A stretch of 61,103 nt of DNA from Salinispora cortesiana (GTDB taxonomy: Bacteria; Actinomycetota; Actinomycetes; Mycobacteriales; Micromonosporaceae): contig NZ_AXVR01000029.1 in NCBI RefSeq assembly GCF_000484695.1, positions 1 through 61,103 of the forward strand. Reading direction: 5' to 3'. The notes beneath the pieces are model-generated. The model was not told where the DNA came from. It made no database searches and was given only the letters and a program-made list of their open reading frames with translations. Below are positions 49,809 to 58,403 of the stretch, piece after piece (within the stretch, counting starts at the first letter, position 1; each line of letters starts with the position of its first letter). Made by a program: the position numbers and the translations under genes.

Positions 49809-52004
49809 ATGGGCAGCGTCCAGATCGTCACCACGATCGTCGCGGCCGCCATCACCGCTGTGGCGGTGTGGCTCGCCGTGCGGGCAGTCATGAAGATGGT
49901 GGCGGTGATCCGGCTGGGCCAGCCGGATCCGGCCCGCTTTACCGACTGGGCCGCGCGGACGAGGACGATGCTGGCGGAGACCGCCGGTCACACCCGGATG
50001 CTCCGTTGGAGCCTCGTGGGTGCCGCGCACTGGTTCGTGATGGTCGGGTTCATCGTGCTGTCGCTGCTGGTGCTCGAGGCGTACTTCGAGGTTGTCTCCC
50101 CCACCGGCGGGCTCCCGCTGGTCGGGAACTGGGCGGTCTACGGTCTCGTCACCGAGGGGCTCGGCATCTTCGGGATCGCCAGCATCCTGGTGTTGATCGC
50201 GATCCGGGTGCGCAACCGACCGACCCGGCCCGGCGGAAAGTCCCGGTTCACGGGCTCCACCATGTGGCAGGGCTACTTCGTTGAGGCCGTCATTCTCGGC
50301 GTCCTGGTGATGGGTTTTCTCATCCGGGGCTTCAAGGTCGCTACTGACCACTTCGAGTATCCGGTCTGGGCGGCACCGCTGAGCCACGCCGTCGGCGGCC
50401 TGCTACCGGACTGGGAGGCCGGGGTCAGCATCGCCGCTGTCATCAAGATTGCGATCTCGATGGCCTGGCTGATCGTCATTTCGCTGAACGTGACCATGGG
50501 GGTCGCCTGGCACCGCTTCCTGGCCTTCCCCAACATCTTCTTCAAGCGCAACCCGGGCCGGCCGGGCTCTGGGCTCGGTGCGCTGCGGCCGATGACCAGC
50601 AACGGCGAGCTCCTCGACTTCGAGGAGGCGGATCCGGAAAAAGACCAGTTCGGCGTCGCCCAGGTCGAGCAGTTCACCTGGAAGGGGCTGCTGGACTTCA
50701 GTACCTGCACCGAGTGTGGCCGCTGCCAGTCCCAGTGCCCGGCGTGGAACACCGGTAAGCCGCTGTCGCCGAAGCTGTTGGTGCTCAGCCTCCGCGATCA
50801 CGCCTACGCGAAGGCCCCGTACCTGCTGGCCGGCGGTGGCAAGGATCTGACCGGTGCGGAGAAGGCCACCGACGGGCAGCTCGCCCACGTTGACGCGCTG
50901 GCGCTCGCCGAGGCGGAGAAGCCGCTGGTCGGCGGCGCCGAGGAGTCCGGTGTCATCGACCCGGACGTGCTCTGGTCCTGCACCACCTGCGGGGCCTGCG
51001 TCGAGCAGTGCCCGGTCGACATCGAGCATGTCGACCACATCGTCGACATGCGTCGCTACCAGATGCTCATCGAGTCCAGCTTCCCCTCGGAGGCCGGGGT
51101 GATGCTGCGCAACCTGGAGAACAAGGGCAACCCGTGGGGTGCCCCGCAGAACACCCGGGAAGACTGGACCAAGGGTCTCGACTTTGAGGTGCCGCGGGTC
51201 GGCGAGGTTGAGGACTTCGAGTACCTGTTCTGGGTTGGCTGCGCCGGCGCCTTCGAGGACCGGGCCAAGAAGACCACCCGGGCGGTCGCCACGCTGCTGA
51301 ACGAGGCCGGCGTCTCCTTCGCCATCCTGGGTGAGGGGGAGACCTGTTCCGGCGATCCGGCTCGCCGGATCGGCAACGAGTTCGTCTTCCAGATGCTCGC
51401 CCAGCAGAACGTCGAGACTCTGAACGAGGCGTTTGACGGCCGGGAGCAGAGCCGTCGCAAGATCGTCGCTACCTGTCCGCACTGCTTCAACACCCTGGGC
51501 AACGAGTACGGGCAGCTCGGTGGTGAGTTCGAGGTTGTGCACCACACGCAGCTGCTGGCCCACCTGGTGGCCACCGGCGCGCTGACTCCGGTGCAGCCAG
51601 TCGATGGCGGCGTCACCTACCACGACCCCTGCTACCTGGGCCGGCACAACCGGGTCTTCGCTCCGCCGCGTGAGGTGCTCGGAACGGCGGTCCAGGGCGA
51701 GCTCACCGAGATGCCGCGAAACAGTGAGCGCTCCTTCTGCTGTGGTGCCGGCGGCGCCCGCATGTGGATGGAGGAGAAAATTGGCAAGCGGATCAACGTG
51801 GATCGGGTCGAGGAGGCCATGTCGACCGGCGTAGCGACGGTTGCGGTCGGCTGCCCGTTCTGTTCGACGATGCTCAACGACGGCGTGAACGGTAAGGGAG
51901 CCGGCGAGCAGGTCGAGGTGGTTGACGTGGCGAGCGTTCTGCTCCGGTCGGTGCGCCCGGAACAGCCACCGGTTGACCAGGAGAGTGAGCAGGTCGCGGG
52001 CTGA
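49809..52004 (+). CDS. etfD: Membrane-bound Fe-S oxidoreductase (EtfD-like)
   Basis: The 731-residue protein has five or six N-terminal membrane helices (about 5-245), a NarI-like b-type region. Two 4Fe-4S clusters follow (CTECGRCQSQCP and CTTCGACVEQCP). Two CCG domains carry non-cubane-type cysteines (CPHCFNTL with HDPCYLGRHN, FCCGAGGARM and GCPFCSTM). This layout matches mycobacterial Rv0338c/EtfD, which moves electrons from ETF, reduced during acyl-CoA dehydrogenation, into the quinone pool. The acyl-CoA dehydrogenase at 21456 would feed the same pathway. GGGAGGG lies about 8 nt before the ATG. Confidence 0.9.
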   Translation: MGSVQIVTTIVAAAITAVAVWLAVRAVMKMVAVIRLGQPDPARFTDWAARTRTMLAETAGHTRMLRWSLVGAAHWFVMVGFIVLSLLVLEAYFEVVSPTGGLPLVGNWAVYGLVTEGLGIFGIASILVLIAIRVRNRPTRPGGKSRFTGSTMWQGYFVEAVILGVLVMGFLIRGFKVATDHFEYPVWAAPLSHAVGGLLPDWEAGVSIAAVIKIAISMAWLIVISLNVTMGVAWHRFLAFPNIFFKRNPGRPGSGLGALRPMTSNGELLDFEEADPEKDQFGVAQVEQFTWKGLLDFSTCTECGRCQSQCPAWNTGKPLSPKLLVLSLRDHAYAKAPYLLAGGGKDLTGAEKATDGQLAHVDALALAEAEKPLVGGAEESGVIDPDVLWSCTTCGACVEQCPVDIEHVDHIVDMRRYQMLIESSFPSEAGVMLRNLENKGNPWGAPQNTREDWTKGLDFEVPRVGEVEDFEYLFWVGCAGAFEDRAKKTTRAVATLLNEAGVSFAILGEGETCSGDPARRIGNEFVFQMLAQQNVETLNEAFDGREQSRRKIVATCPHCFNTLGNEYGQLGGEFEVVHHTQLLAHLVATGALTPVQPVDGGVTYHDPCYLGRHNRVFAPPREVLGTAVQGELTEMPRNSERSFCCGAGGARMWMEEKIGKRINVDRVEEAMSTGVATVAVGCPFCSTMLNDGVNGKGAGEQVEVVDVASVLLRSVRPEQPPVDQESEQVAG

Positions 52005-52052
52005 CCAAGCCCCGGACAGGGACGGCGGCAGCTCGCCGCGCTGCCGTTTGTC

Positions 52053-52084
52053 CCAGCGGCGGCACGACCGGGTGCCGCCGCTGG
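52053..52084 (+). terminator. Hairpin after the Fe-S oxidoreductase gene
   Basis: CCAGCGGCGGCAC and GTGCCGCCGCTGG form a perfect 13-bp stem around a 6-nt loop, followed by TCGTTTCG. It lies 48 nt after the stop. Confidence 0.8.
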
Positions 52085-52346
52085 TCGTTTCGCCCACAGC
52101 CAGGAGTGGATCTTAGATATCGATCGTAATGGTTGTGGATATCGGTCTATTGGAGACCCGCAGTTTGGAGTTGGGCCGGCACTATTTGTGGGCGGGTGAC
52201 TACGCAGAAGTGAAAGCCGCTCGTTTGCCTTGATTCCGTACCGGGCCCTCCCTATTGTTGTGCGTTGGCTGCGGTGGATCGTCTGCCTCGTACCCCCCCT
52301 TGTTCCGAGGCGCCCCGTGGTCCGGGTTGCAAAGGAGTCGGTGCCG
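52085..52346. promoter_or_regulatory. AT-rich leader of the NlpC/P60 gene with a direct repeat
   Basis: The region before the endopeptidase gene is unusually AT-rich around 52105-52200. It has the near-identical decamers GATATCGATC (52116-52125) and GATATCGGTC (52138-52147), spaced 22 bp apart, about two helical turns. This suits a dimeric activator or repressor site. I looked for the c-di-AMP (ydaO) riboswitch often found before wall hydrolase genes and did not see its core motifs. The leader is long, about 150 nt or more, so RNA-level control is still possible. Confidence 0.4.
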
Positions 52347-53363
52347 GTGGCAACCATGTCCCCTCATCGTCAGGACTCGGCACGGCCGCACCGTCCGGGA
52401 GGACTGCGTCGGACCGCTCACGGTCTGCTCGCCGCGGTCGCCGCGGTCGCGGTCAGTCTCGGTGTGCTGGCGGTCCCCGCGCACGCCGAGCCGACCGTGG
52501 AGGAGATCGAGGCCGCGATCGACGAGCAGTGGCGCGAGATGGAGCCCACGATCGCGCAGTACAACAAGGTTCGGGCGCAGCTGAAGGCCAACCGCGAGAA
52601 GTCGGAGGACCTGGCGGAGAAGCTCGCTCCGCTCCAGCAGAAGAGCGATGCCGCGATGAAGCGGATCGGCGGCCTGGCCTCCCAGTACTACATCAGCGGG
52701 CCGTCGCGGGAGCTCGGTGCGCTGCTGGTAAGCGATGATCCGAATGAGATCAGCGAGGAGTTGGCCCTGCTGAATCGGGTTGCCCTTATGGAGCAGAAGC
52801 AACTCGAGGAAGTGCTGACGATCCGTAAAGAGTACGAGGACCAGAAAAAGACTCTCGATGACCTGATTGCCGCCCAGGACAAGCAGGAGAGCGAGCTGGC
52901 GGCAAGGAAGAAGCAGATCGACGCCGAGATCAAGCGGCTCAAGGATTCACTCCCGGTGACCACGGTGTCGACCCCGCAGTGCCCCACCATCAACGGTGTG
53001 GTCAGCGAGGCCGCCCGGACCGCCATCCGGACCGCCTGCGCTCAGGTGGGTGACCCGTACGTGTGGGGTGCCACCGGCCCCAACTCGTTCGACTGCTCCG
53101 GACTGACGCAGTACGCGTACAAGGCGGCCGGTATCTACCTGACGCACTACACCGGCGCCCAGTGGAACGAGGGCCAGGCGATTTCGCGATCCGAAGCGCG
53201 CCCCGGCGACCTTGTCTTCTTCTCCAGCCCCAGCAACCTGCACCATGTCGGCCTGTACCTGGGTAACGACCAGATGGTGCACGCGCCCCGGACCGGCAAG
53301 CCGGTCATGGTTTCCAGCATCAACACCATGCCGTCGATCGCCGGCTTCCGCCGACCAGGCTGA
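52347..53363 (+). CDS. Secreted NlpC/P60 peptidoglycan endopeptidase
   Basis: The 338-residue protein has a signal peptide (about 18-47, ending VPAHAEP) and a long coiled-coil region (about 50-205). A C-terminal NlpC/P60 domain (about 220-338) has the catalytic Cys in NSFDCSGLTQYAYK and the His in LHHVGLYLG. It resembles mycobacterial RipA/RipC-type hydrolases that cut peptide stems during division, with the coiled coil controlling access. The GTG at 52347 has AAAGGAG 9 nt upstream; a GTG 6 nt earlier is an alternative start. A 15-bp terminator follows. Confidence 0.92.
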   Translation: MATMSPHRQDSARPHRPGGLRRTAHGLLAAVAAVAVSLGVLAVPAHAEPTVEEIEAAIDEQWREMEPTIAQYNKVRAQLKANREKSEDLAEKLAPLQQKSDAAMKRIGGLASQYYISGPSRELGALLVSDDPNEISEELALLNRVALMEQKQLEEVLTIRKEYEDQKKTLDDLIAAQDKQESELAARKKQIDAEIKRLKDSLPVTTVSTPQCPTINGVVSEAARTAIRTACAQVGDPYVWGATGPNSFDCSGLTQYAYKAAGIYLTHYTGAQWNEGQAISRSEARPGDLVFFSSPSNLHHVGLYLGNDQMVHAPRTGKPVMVSSINTMPSIAGFRRPG

Positions 53364-53377
53364 CCCGGCGACTGGAT

Positions 53378-53411
53378 CGAGGCCCCGGACGACCTGTCGT
53401 CCGGGGCCTCG
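53378..53411. terminator. 15-bp perfect hairpin between convergent NlpC/P60 and dcd genes
   Basis: CGAGGCCCCGGACGA and TCGTCCGGGGCCTCG flank the 4-nt loop CCTG. It lies 14 nt after the endopeptidase stop. The long GC stem without T tract is the usual form in this genome. Confidence 0.85.
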
Positions 53412-53504
53412 TCGTCTGCGTCTGTCGATTCCGGCGGTGCTGTCTCCGGCTCATCCGTGGGTAGCCGGCGGCTCGTCCCTGCGTAGCCGCTGGATCGCCC
53501 AGCG

Positions 53505-54083
53505 TCAGCGGGTGGGCCAGGTGCGCCAACTCTGCCAGGAGCGGCTGGGCGTCGGGCCCCGCTGCCCCTGGTAGCGGGACCCGTAGACGGCTGATCCGTA
53601 CGGGTGCTCGGCGGGTGAGCAGAGGCGGAAGATGCAGAGCTGACCGATCTTCATACCGGGCCAGAGCATGATCGGCAGGTTCGCCACGTTGGAGAGTTCC
53701 AGCGTCACGTGGCCGGAGAAGCCCGGGTCGATGAAGCCGGCGGTCGAGTGGGTGAGCAGCCCGAGCCGGCCGAGCGAGCTCTTGCCCTCCAGCCGGCCGG
53801 CGAGCTGGTCCCCGAGCGAGATGACCTCGAGGGTGGAGGCGAGCACGAACTCGCCGGGGTGCAGCACGAACGGCTCGCCGTCGGGCACCTCGAGCGCCGA
53901 GGTCAGGTCGTCCTGCTGCTGGGACGGGTCGATGTGCGTGTACAGGTGGTTGTTGAACACCCGGAAGAGCTTGTCCAGCCGTACGTCGATGCTGGACGGC
54001 TGGACCAGCGCGGGATCGAACGGCTCCAGCGCCAGCGTGCCGGCCTTGATCTCGGCGGCCAGGTCACGATCGGAGAGAAGCAT
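53505..54083 (-). CDS. dcd: dCTP deaminase (probably dUMP-forming)
   Basis: This 192-residue enzyme is very close to the mycobacterial Dcd sequence pattern: [49 protein letters not shown] and [13 protein letters not shown] are visible. The catalytic Glu is in VTLELSN. Actinobacterial members of this branch both deaminate dCTP and hydrolyse the product to dUMP, supplying dTMP synthesis and removing dUTP. TATGGT stands exactly 6 nt before the ATG, so the message is leaderless. It is divergent from the LexA-box gene 77 nt away, and the box lies in the shared gap. Confidence 0.95.
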   Translation of the reverse strand: MLLSDRDLAAEIKAGTLALEPFDPALVQPSSIDVRLDKLFRVFNNHLYTHIDPSQQQDDLTSALEVPDGEPFVLHPGEFVLASTLEVISLGDQLAGRLEGKSSLGRLGLLTHSTAGFIDPGFSGHVTLELSNVANLPIMLWPGMKIGQLCIFRLCSPAEHPYGSAVYGSRYQGQRGPTPSRSWQSWRTWPTR

Positions 54084-54132
54084 CGGACCACCATAGCGAG
54101 TGCGACGACACGCGCCCATTTCGCCTGGGCAT

Positions 54133-54148
54133 TCGAACGCACGTTCGA
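54133..54148 (+). promoter_or_regulatory. LexA (SOS) box
   Basis: TCGAACGCACGTTCGA is an exact match to the actinobacterial SOS box TCGAAC-N4-GTTCGA. It lies immediately before TAGGGT (54149-54154), the -10-like hexamer of the gene at 54161, so LexA binding would block that promoter. It is also 50 bp upstream of the dcd start on the other strand. Confidence 0.85.
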
Positions 54149-54160
54149 TAGGGTGCGGGT

Positions 54161-54697
54161 ATGGCTTCCTGGTCCGAGTTCGCCGCCGACGTACCCCGCC
54201 TCGCCGACGGGGTCCGCCGGCTTCTCCAGCAGTACGGGCCGGGCCTGGGCTACCTGGCCACGGTCCGCGCCGACGGCGGTCCTCGCGTGCATCCGGTCTC
54301 CCCGGTGCTCACCGAAGAGGGCCTCTTCTGTTTCGTGATTGACTCGCCCAAGCGGCGCGACCTGGAGCGCGACGGGCGCTATGCGCTGCATTCTTTTCCC
54401 GCGGAGGAGAGCGACGACGAGGCCTACCTCGCGGGTCGTGCTCGGCTGGTGACGGACCCGGCCCGGGTGACCCGCCTGGCCCGCCGGCACTGTGCGATCT
54501 ACGACATCGACTGGCGGCTCTTCGAGTTCAGCATCGATGTCGCGATGGTCGCCCAGCACGACATCGCTGGCGTGGCGAGACCGGCGGTTCAGGTTTGGCT
54601 GGAGCCGGGTGGTCAGGCCGCGTCGGGTCACCCCGGCCAGCCTCGACGTGCCGGCTCGCCGACCCCCACCGTTGACCAGGGCAGTGCGGCGGCCTGA
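54161..54697 (+). CDS. Pyridoxamine 5'-phosphate oxidase-like flavoprotein under SOS control
   Basis: This 178-residue split-barrel protein of the PNPOx-like group shows [21 protein letters not shown], a flavin-binding strand pair, and [21 protein letters not shown]. The length and lack of the full PNPOx C-terminus suggest FMN, F420 or heme binding rather than vitamin B6 synthesis. TAGGGT lies exactly 6 nt before the ATG. A consensus LexA box overlaps the promoter, so expression should rise on DNA damage. The C-terminal about 25 residues are a low-complexity extension, with part of it duplicated after the stop. Confidence 0.85.
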   Translation: MASWSEFAADVPRLADGVRRLLQQYGPGLGYLATVRADGGPRVHPVSPVLTEEGLFCFVIDSPKRRDLERDGRYALHSFPAEESDDEAYLAGRARLVTDPARVTRLARRHCAIYDIDWRLFEFSIDVAMVAQHDIAGVARPAVQVWLEPGGQAASGHPGQPRRAGSPTPTVDQGSAAA

Positions 54698-54730
54698 ATG
54701 TCGGTCAATCAGGGCAGCGCAGCGGCCTGA
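54677..54730 (+). repeat. Imperfect 21-bp direct repeat spanning the stop codon
   Basis: CAGGGCAGTGCGGCGGCCTGA (54677-54697) and CAGGGCAGCGCAGCGGCCTGA (54710-54730) have a 33-bp period and two differences. The first copy includes the stop codon of the PNPOx-like gene and the second is just downstream. Confidence 0.75.
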
Positions 54731-54748
54731 GCGCCGGCCCCGCAAGAG

Positions 54749-54784
54749 CTGCTGCCGGCTCCAGGCGTTCGGAGCCGGCAGCAG
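54749..54784. terminator. 14-bp perfect hairpin between convergent genes
   Basis: CTGCTGCCGGCTCC and GGAGCCGGCAGCAG flank an 8-nt loop. It lies between the PNPOx-like gene and the metalloprotease stop at 54803 and can end both. Confidence 0.85.
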
Positions 54785-54802
54785 GGCCATACCGGTCGAG
54801 GG

Positions 54803-55798
54803 CTATGCCCGATACGTGTTCCAGGCGGTCAGCATGCGGCTGGCCTGGCCCGGTGTGAATTCGTACATGCAGGAGTCGTACGTGTAGTCCATGAAATTGT
54901 GGATCGGGTCCACGCCCGCCGCGGAGCAGGTGTCCCGTCCGGTTGGGCACTGGTAGGCCGGGGAGGCTTCGGCCGGGGTGTCGCTGACCTCGTCCCCGGA
55001 GCCGCTACAGCCACCCTGGAAGGTGTGGTAAAGGTTCAGCCAGTGGCCAACCTCGTGGGTGCCGGTGTCGCCGAGGTTGTAGTTGGTGGCGGTGCCACCC
55101 GGCAGCGACTCGTTCAGCACGACGACGCCGTCCATCTTGTTAATCGATTGTCTCGGGAAGGTCGCCCAGCCGAGCAGGCCGCTCGAAAGGTCACCGAGGT
55201 AGATGTTGAGGGTTTCCCCACCACCGACGCGCAGTGACCTCTTCATCGACCGTTCCGAAGATGAGCCGTAGTTGATCGGGTACCAACTCGGGTTCGTGAC
55301 CCGGTTGATCGACTGGAGTGCGAAGTTGAAGGCTGTGGGGGCGCCACCGGTCGCCCCGCTGAACGAATCGTTCAGCACGTCGATCTGTGAATAGATCATG
55401 GAGTCTGGGATGTTGCCGCCGGCCCGGCTGCTGTCTTCCTGGATGACGTGCACCACCACCGGGATGGCGACCGACGCGGGAGCCACGGGTGCGAACGCGG
55501 CGGCGCCCTCGCGCCGTACCTGCATCTCCACCAGTTCGGCCAGCTCGTTCTCCCGTGCTGCCACCTGGGCTTCGGTCAGGTGGTTCGGGTCGTGTTCGGT
55601 GATGCTGCCCGGCCGGGCCTTGGCGTCGGCGTGGACCGGCTCGCACTCCTCGCTCGCGGCGTGTTCCGCGGCGTGGTTCGCGAGCGGCGCCGCGTGCGCC
55701 GGGATGTAGCCGGCCGTGACGGCGCCGAGGAGTAGCGCGAGCGATGTTGACGCGATGCCGGCGCTTCGACGGGACAGTAGCTTGGGATGGAGGCCCAT
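54803..55798 (-). CDS. Secreted M43-type (pappalysin-like) zinc metalloprotease
   Basis: The 331-residue precursor has a signal peptide (about 1-37) and a propeptide-like region to about 110. The catalytic domain has H248-E249-V-G-H252 and the third zinc ligand H258 (HEVGHWLNLYH), and M303 in NFMDYTYDSC as the Met-turn. Six cysteines in the C-terminal half suggest disulfides. M43 proteases (cytophagalysin/ulilysin group) are secreted and often calcium dependent. AAGGAGG precedes the ATG at 55798. It stands alone, transcribed towards the convergent hairpin. Confidence 0.9.
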   Translation of the reverse strand: MGLHPKLLSRRSAGIASTSLALLLGAVTAGYIPAHAAPLANHAAEHAASEECEPVHADAKARPGSITEHDPNHLTEAQVAARENELAELVEMQVRREGAAAFAPVAPASVAIPVVVHVIQEDSSRAGGNIPDSMIYSQIDVLNDSFSGATGGAPTAFNFALQSINRVTNPSWYPINYGSSSERSMKRSLRVGGGETLNIYLGDLSSGLLGWATFPRQSINKMDGVVVLNESLPGGTATNYNLGDTGTHEVGHWLNLYHTFQGGCSGSGDEVSDTPAEASPAYQCPTGRDTCSAAGVDPIHNFMDYTYDSCMYEFTPGQASRMLTAWNTYRA

Positions 55799-56093
55799 GG
55801 GCCCACCTCCTTCTGGCAGCACAGCGGGGGGAGTGTGCGTGCCATGGCGGGAAACGTGGGGCAGACCTTACAAGACATCGACAGCTTTGAAAATGCCAAG
55901 CCGGCTCCGAGGGCCTTGCCAGCAGTTGACGCCGTCCCCTGGCTGGGCTTGGTCAGATGGGTGGTGCACCGGCGCCGACGTTCGCGGCTGCCGGTTCAGC
56001 CCGCTTCGGTGGCTGCTGACCCGCGGGGGTCGCTCGTGTCGGCGGGTACCGGGATGTGCGCCGCGTGGTGCTTCAGGTAGAGTGGTCCCGCCT

Positions 56094-56164
56094 GCGGGTG
56101 TAGTTCAATGGCAGAACATCAGCTTCCCAAGCTGACAGTGCGGGTTCGATTCCCGTCACCCGCT
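56094..56164 (+). tRNA. tRNA-Gly(CCC)
   Basis: A 71-nt tRNA with acceptor GCGGGTG/CACCCGC and a D arm. The anticodon loop TTCCCAA (anticodon CCC) lies in stem TCAGC/GCTGA, with T arm CGGGT/ATCCCG-type pairing. The CCA end is encoded (56165-56167). A strong terminator follows. Confidence 0.95.
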
Positions 56165-56170
56165 CCACGC

Positions 56171-56213
56171 ACGGAAGCCCTGGTCAGGACACATGTCCCG
56201 CCAGGGCTTCCGT
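56171..56213 (+). terminator. Terminator of tRNA-Gly
   Basis: ACGGAAGCCCTGG and CCAGGGCTTCCGT form a perfect 13-bp stem with a 17-nt loop, followed by CGTTCT. It lies just after the CCA end. Confidence 0.85.
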
Positions 56214-56291
56214 CGTTCTAGGTCACCCTGAAACAGGGATGGGCCAATAGCGGGCCATTGGCTGCGTCAGCGGCCGGTCTGTCGCCTTCGA

Positions 56292-57155
56292 CTAGGTGCC
56301 GGCCCTGGTCAACAGGGTGCTGAGGATCGGCTCGGCATGTGTCCACAGCAGTGCTCCGCCGATCGCGGGTACGAGGTGATGCTGTGCGCCGGGTATCCGG
56401 GTGGCGAGCAGCGATCCGTTGTCTGGCGAGTGGCTCTGGTCCAGTTCGCCATACCAGACGTCGACCGGCACGGAGATTTCGCCGAGGTCGATGGGCCAGG
56501 GGCTCATCGCCAGCACCGTGTCCCGCGCGTACCCAGTTGCCCCTTGCGTGAACGCCTCGTTCAGGGCGCGACGATAGGCGGCCGCGAACGCGGGCTCGCG
56601 GTACACCGCGAGGTCACACTCCGGGCTGCCGCTCAGCACGAAGTCAAGCAGCGTGTCGGCGCTGTACCCGCCGAAGAAGCGCTCTGCTTCAGCCCCGTCA
56701 CGTACCGTCCAGTCGACGAGCTTGCGTAGCTCGGCCGGCAGCGCGGAGGCGAACTCCGGCGCGGCCACCTCGTCCGCGCCGGAAACGATGGCGAGGGCAG
56801 CGGTGATGCCTCCCTCCGCACAGGCCAGCGCGAACGGCGCGCCCTGCGAGTTCCCGACCATCGCGGGACGGCCCAATCCACGCATCGTGGTGAACTGGCG
56901 GAGGTCGGCGACGAAGTCGGCGAACGTTCGACCGGGCAGCGGCGTCGAGGCGCCGAGCCCCGGACGATCCACCGAAACGAGCCGCACGCCGAGCCGGTCG
57001 ATGACTTCGGCGCCGAACCCGAGCCAACGGCTGGTGGCGGCACCAGGAGAGAACAGCACGGGTGTCCCATCCGGCGGTCCCCACTCCGCCCAACCCAGCA
57101 GCCGCCCATCGGAGAGCTGGACTTCACCTATGCGGTCAGGAGCCGTGACGTACAT
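56292..57155 (-). CDS. Alpha/beta hydrolase
   Basis: This 287-residue protein has the alpha/beta fold. The oxyanion region is LFSPGAATSRWL, the nucleophile elbow is GNSQGA, an acid follows near VDVWYGELDQSHSP, and the His is in GAQHHLVPAIGG. It is not secreted. Substrates of such enzymes range from esters and lactones to epoxides; none can be named here. The N-terminal GWAEWGPPDGTPVLF is usual for the family. It is a stand-alone gene with a possible promoter in the AT-rich patch at 57156-57175. Confidence 0.88.
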   Translation of the reverse strand: MYVTAPDRIGEVQLSDGRLLGWAEWGPPDGTPVLFSPGAATSRWLGFGAEVIDRLGVRLVSVDRPGLGASTPLPGRTFADFVADLRQFTTMRGLGRPAMVGNSQGAPFALACAEGGITAALAIVSGADEVAAPEFASALPAELRKLVDWTVRDGAEAERFFGGYSADTLLDFVLSGSPECDLAVYREPAFAAAYRRALNEAFTQGATGYARDTVLAMSPWPIDLGEISVPVDVWYGELDQSHSPDNGSLLATRIPGAQHHLVPAIGGALLWTHAEPILSTLLTRAGT

Positions 57156-57456
57156 GGAGTAATCAAATCAAGTGGGGTCGGGCTTCCTTCCGACGGCCCA
57201 GGCCCTACCCCCGCACGTCACCCTGAACCGGTGGCAACGGCGCAGGGATCGACGTCTGGGTCGGCTCCGCCCGGACGGCGCTACCGGAGTCTTCTGCACC
57301 GTTGAGGCCGCAGCCCGCAACGAGCCCTGTTCATTTCCCGGCCGATCATTCCCGGGTAGTCCTTGGGTCTTGAGCTATCGCACTACCTGGACGTGGCCAA
57401 CCGGTCGGCATGGCGAGGTCCCGCTTGGTTTGATTGTCGGTTTGAGGGTGATGAAC
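57156..57456. other. 301-nt region without a supported gene
   Basis: This stretch lies between the hydrolase and the 126-aa membrane gene. An open plus-strand frame from 57172 continues into the membrane gene. Its first 95 codons show no protein-like composition and lack a ribosome binding site. A weak inverted repeat (GGTAGT near 57356 and ACTACC near 57383) is the only structure seen. Confidence 0.5.
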
Positions 57457-57837
57457 ATGGCGCCCGTGGGTGGGTCATCCGGTAAAGGGAAGCGCCTGAA
57501 TAAGGGTGAGGCTCTCGATCTTCCGGCACGGAAGGGGTGGCGCCGCGGCCTTGTCTTCGTGCGCGACTGGGGGGCAGGCGCCGTGGGGTTTGTGGTGGCC
57601 GCGCTGATCGTCTTCGGCCATCTGGCCGATCCGGGCGATGCATGGGTCTGGCACCTCGTTGTCGTGACTGCTGTCGGGCCGCTCCTGCTGTCGGCATTCG
57701 GGAAGGGATTCTCCTGGCTGCTGAGGTGGTGGTGGCGACGGAGGCGCAGCTATCAAGCACGGCATCTTCGGTCCGATGAGGATTCGATGAGTAGGTCACC
57801 CGAGATTTGCGGGATCAGCTCAAGTTGGCCTTTGTGA
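57457..57837 (+). CDS. Small two-helix membrane protein
   Basis: This 126-residue protein has a basic N-terminus (about 1-35) and two hydrophobic segments (about 40-58 and 68-88). A very basic WWWRRRR patch follows, then a polar C-terminus. GAGGG lies 8 nt before the ATG at 57457; ATG 57451 is an alternative start. The double-positive flanks suggest a hairpin with both ends in the cytosol. No family is recognised. It is a single gene between the hydrolase and the VOC gene. Confidence 0.6.
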   Translation: MAPVGGSSGKGKRLNKGEALDLPARKGWRRGLVFVRDWGAGAVGFVVAALIVFGHLADPGDAWVWHLVVVTAVGPLLLSAFGKGFSWLLRWWWRRRRSYQARHLRSDEDSMSRSPEICGISSSWPL

Positions 57838-57926
57838 GGGCGATAGGGAGGCATTCGGCACTGGTACAGCATGGCCGAGGAACTGATCCCGCCGCTACTG
57901 TCGGACCTGTGGGCCAGGATGGATCC

Positions 57927-58337
57927 ATGCGTGGGCGGATCACGGACGACAGCGCCAGCCCGAGAGCTGAGCGGCGGGACTACTGGGGCGTGGTGCTGGA
58001 TGCGCCGGACGCGGCGGTGCTCGCCCGGTTCTACACCGAGCTGCTTGGTTGGCAGGTCTACCAAGAGGAGCCGAGTTTCGTCAGCATCGCTGCGCCGGAT
58101 GGTGTGGCCTATCTGGCGGTGCAGACCGCAGCTGGCTACCAGCGCCCCACCTGGCCAACCACCTCCGGTGCTCCGCAGATGATGCTGCACCTGGATTTTG
58201 AGGTGTCAGATCTGGGTGCGGCGGTGGCGCACGCGGTGGAGTTGGGTGCGACGGTCGCCGACCACCAACCACAGCAGCGGGTACAGGTGCTGTTCGATCC
58301 TGCTGGGCACCCTTTCTGCCTCTATCTGGGCGACTGA
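57927..58337 (+). CDS. VOC-family protein
   Basis: This 136-residue glyoxalase-like protein has two beta-alpha-beta modules. YWGVVLDAPDAAVLARFYTELLGW is in the first and MMLHLDFEVSDLGAAVAHAVELGA opens the second, ending VLFDPAGHPFCLYLG. It resembles the glyoxalase-like (Glyoxalase_6) group common in actinobacteria. The first metal ligand position does not show a clear His, so it may bind a ligand without metal. The ATG at 57927 has CAGGAT exactly 6 nt upstream (leaderless type); the frame before it is not VOC-like. Confidence 0.85.
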   Translation: MRGRITDDSASPRAERRDYWGVVLDAPDAAVLARFYTELLGWQVYQEEPSFVSIAAPDGVAYLAVQTAAGYQRPTWPTTSGAPQMMLHLDFEVSDLGAAVAHAVELGATVADHQPQQRVQVLFDPAGHPFCLYLGD

Positions 58338-58403
58338 CCGGCTGGGCTGTCCCACGCGGACCGCTGCGGCCTGCTCGGGTCGTGCCCCGAGTAGCCTTCG
58401 ACC

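Noticed and set aside
52131..52143. DnaA box (TGTGGATA-like)
   Set aside because: A single imperfect match in an AT-rich leader; no cluster of boxes as at an origin.
52085..52346. c-di-AMP (ydaO) riboswitch before the NlpC/P60 gene
   Set aside because: Such riboswitches are common before wall hydrolases, but I could not find the conserved core segments.
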